From: Clostridiales bacterium
GTDB taxonomy: Bacteria > Bacillota > Clostridia > Saccharofermentanales > Saccharofermentanaceae
DNA: 5,457 nucleotides
NCBI GenBank assembly: GCA_016930475.1
Contig: JAFGGR010000133.1
Location: forward strand, 1 to 5,457
Direction of reading: 5' to 3'
Below the pieces are notes generated by a model, which saw nothing but the letters and a program-made list of their open reading frames with translations, was not told the origin of the DNA and ran no database searches. The position numbers and the translations under genes are program-made. Below are positions 5,140 through 5,457 of the stretch, piece by piece; position 1 is the first letter of the stretch, and each line of letters starts with the position of its first letter.

Positions 5140-5457
5140 TTACAAAGAAAGACACATGATCAGAAGCCAGACGTAGACCGCGGTTTTCGGTAGCATCAGC
5201 ATGCCGATCTTCGGATTCTTGTTCGCCCAAAGGACGACGGGCAGATAGAAAGCAAAACTCAGTATGATCGCGAGCCAGGCCAAACCGAGGCCCGGTGAAG
5301 CTTTTCGAAAAACAAAGAACAGCGCGGCGACCGTCGCCCCAAGCGCGAAAAACGGAACATTCCTCAGGATGCCCCAGCGGACGGGCGGATTGCGTTCCGT
5401 CCATTGGTTCTGCGGGAAAAGGCATAGAACGATTCGGATCAGCGCAAGGGGATAAAC
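5140..5457 (-). CDS. Membrane protein of unknown function, C-terminal part (N-terminus outside window)
   Basis: The frame is open from the right edge to TAA at 5140-5142 (105 residues). It is a real coding frame in appearance: three hydrophobic stretches at about 33-50 (NVPFFALGATVAALFFVF), 57-78 (ending YLPVVLW) and 90-105 (KTAVYVWLLIMCLSL), separated by short charged or polar loops such as RKASPG and ANKNPKIG. These look like transmembrane helices, the last reaching the C-terminus. The first visible part, IRIVLCLFPQNQW followed by ERNPPVRW, may be a loop after an earlier helix. I do not recognise the family. It lies 41 bp upstream of the catalase on the same strand and may share its transcript. 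It is in a different frame from the apparent N-terminal extension of the catalase ORF, which is therefore a shadow. Confidence 0.65.
   Translation of the reverse strand, partial: VYPLALIRIVLCLFPQNQWTERNPPVRWGILRNVPFFALGATVAALFFVFRKASPGLGLAWLAIILSFAFYLPVVLWANKNPKIGMLMLPKTAVYVWLLIMCLSL

Noticed and set aside
3716..5176. 486-codon open frame on the plus strand
   Set aside because: It is exactly antisense to the catalase, whose motifs are unambiguous. The long frame reflects the GC-rich codon pattern; its product has no recognisable domain.
5099..5425. 109-residue N-terminal extension of the catalase
   Set aside because: A strong ribosome binding site sets the start at 5098. The extension resembles no catalase N-terminus or signal peptide and overlaps the membrane-protein frame.
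1..5457. CRISPR array, tRNA, rRNA, phage or toxin-antitoxin system
   Set aside because: No regularly spaced repeats, RNA gene signatures, integrase/transposase coding sequence or small toxin-antitoxin pair was seen on either strand.

Overview
This 5.5-kb window comes from a GC-rich bacterial chromosome. It is most likely from an anaerobic Bacillota (Clostridia-type) organism. The reasons are the strong AGGAG-type ribosome binding sites, a ferredoxin-fused EtfA beside a bifurcating-type EtfB and an acyl-CoA dehydrogenase, and an oxalate/formate-type MFS remnant. The taxonomic call is inference. All supported genes lie on the minus strand, so they are transcribed from right to left.

Right edge (5457 to 3581): the C-terminal 105 codons of an unrecognised membrane protein are followed, 41 bp later, by a complete 505-aa small-subunit haem catalase. 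The catalase has the haem-ligand and active-site motifs and a clear ribosome binding site. A short GC-rich intergenic segment (3468-3580) follows, with a possible but weak terminator and an 11-bp palindrome.

Middle (3467 to 2639): the C-terminal half of an OFA-family (oxalate/formate antiporter-like) MFS transporter. Its N-terminal half is missing and a one-base deletion near 3302 shifts the frame, so it is a pseudogene. A more AT-rich 266-bp intergenic stretch follows. It holds a plausible sigma-70 promoter and a strong 12-bp leader hairpin just upstream of the next gene. A hydrophilic 46-codon ORF there is doubtful.

Left (2632 to 1): an apparent three-gene operon encodes an acyl-CoA dehydrogenase, EtfB (TTG start) and EtfA. 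EtfA carries an N-terminal 2x[4Fe-4S] ferredoxin domain and runs off the left edge. Gene order and domain content match the acyl-CoA dehydrogenase/EtfBA complexes of anaerobes that couple reduction of an enoyl-CoA by NADH to reduction of ferredoxin (flavin-based electron bifurcation; CarCDE of Acetobacterium and Bcd-EtfAB are the named precedents). The acyl-CoA substrate cannot be read from the sequence. The most interesting points are the leader hairpin, the MCAD-like Thr-Arg-Pro active-site helix in a dehydrogenase paired with a ferredoxin-fused Etf, and the decayed transporter beside a possible rearrangement junction. I found no clearly new biological system here.
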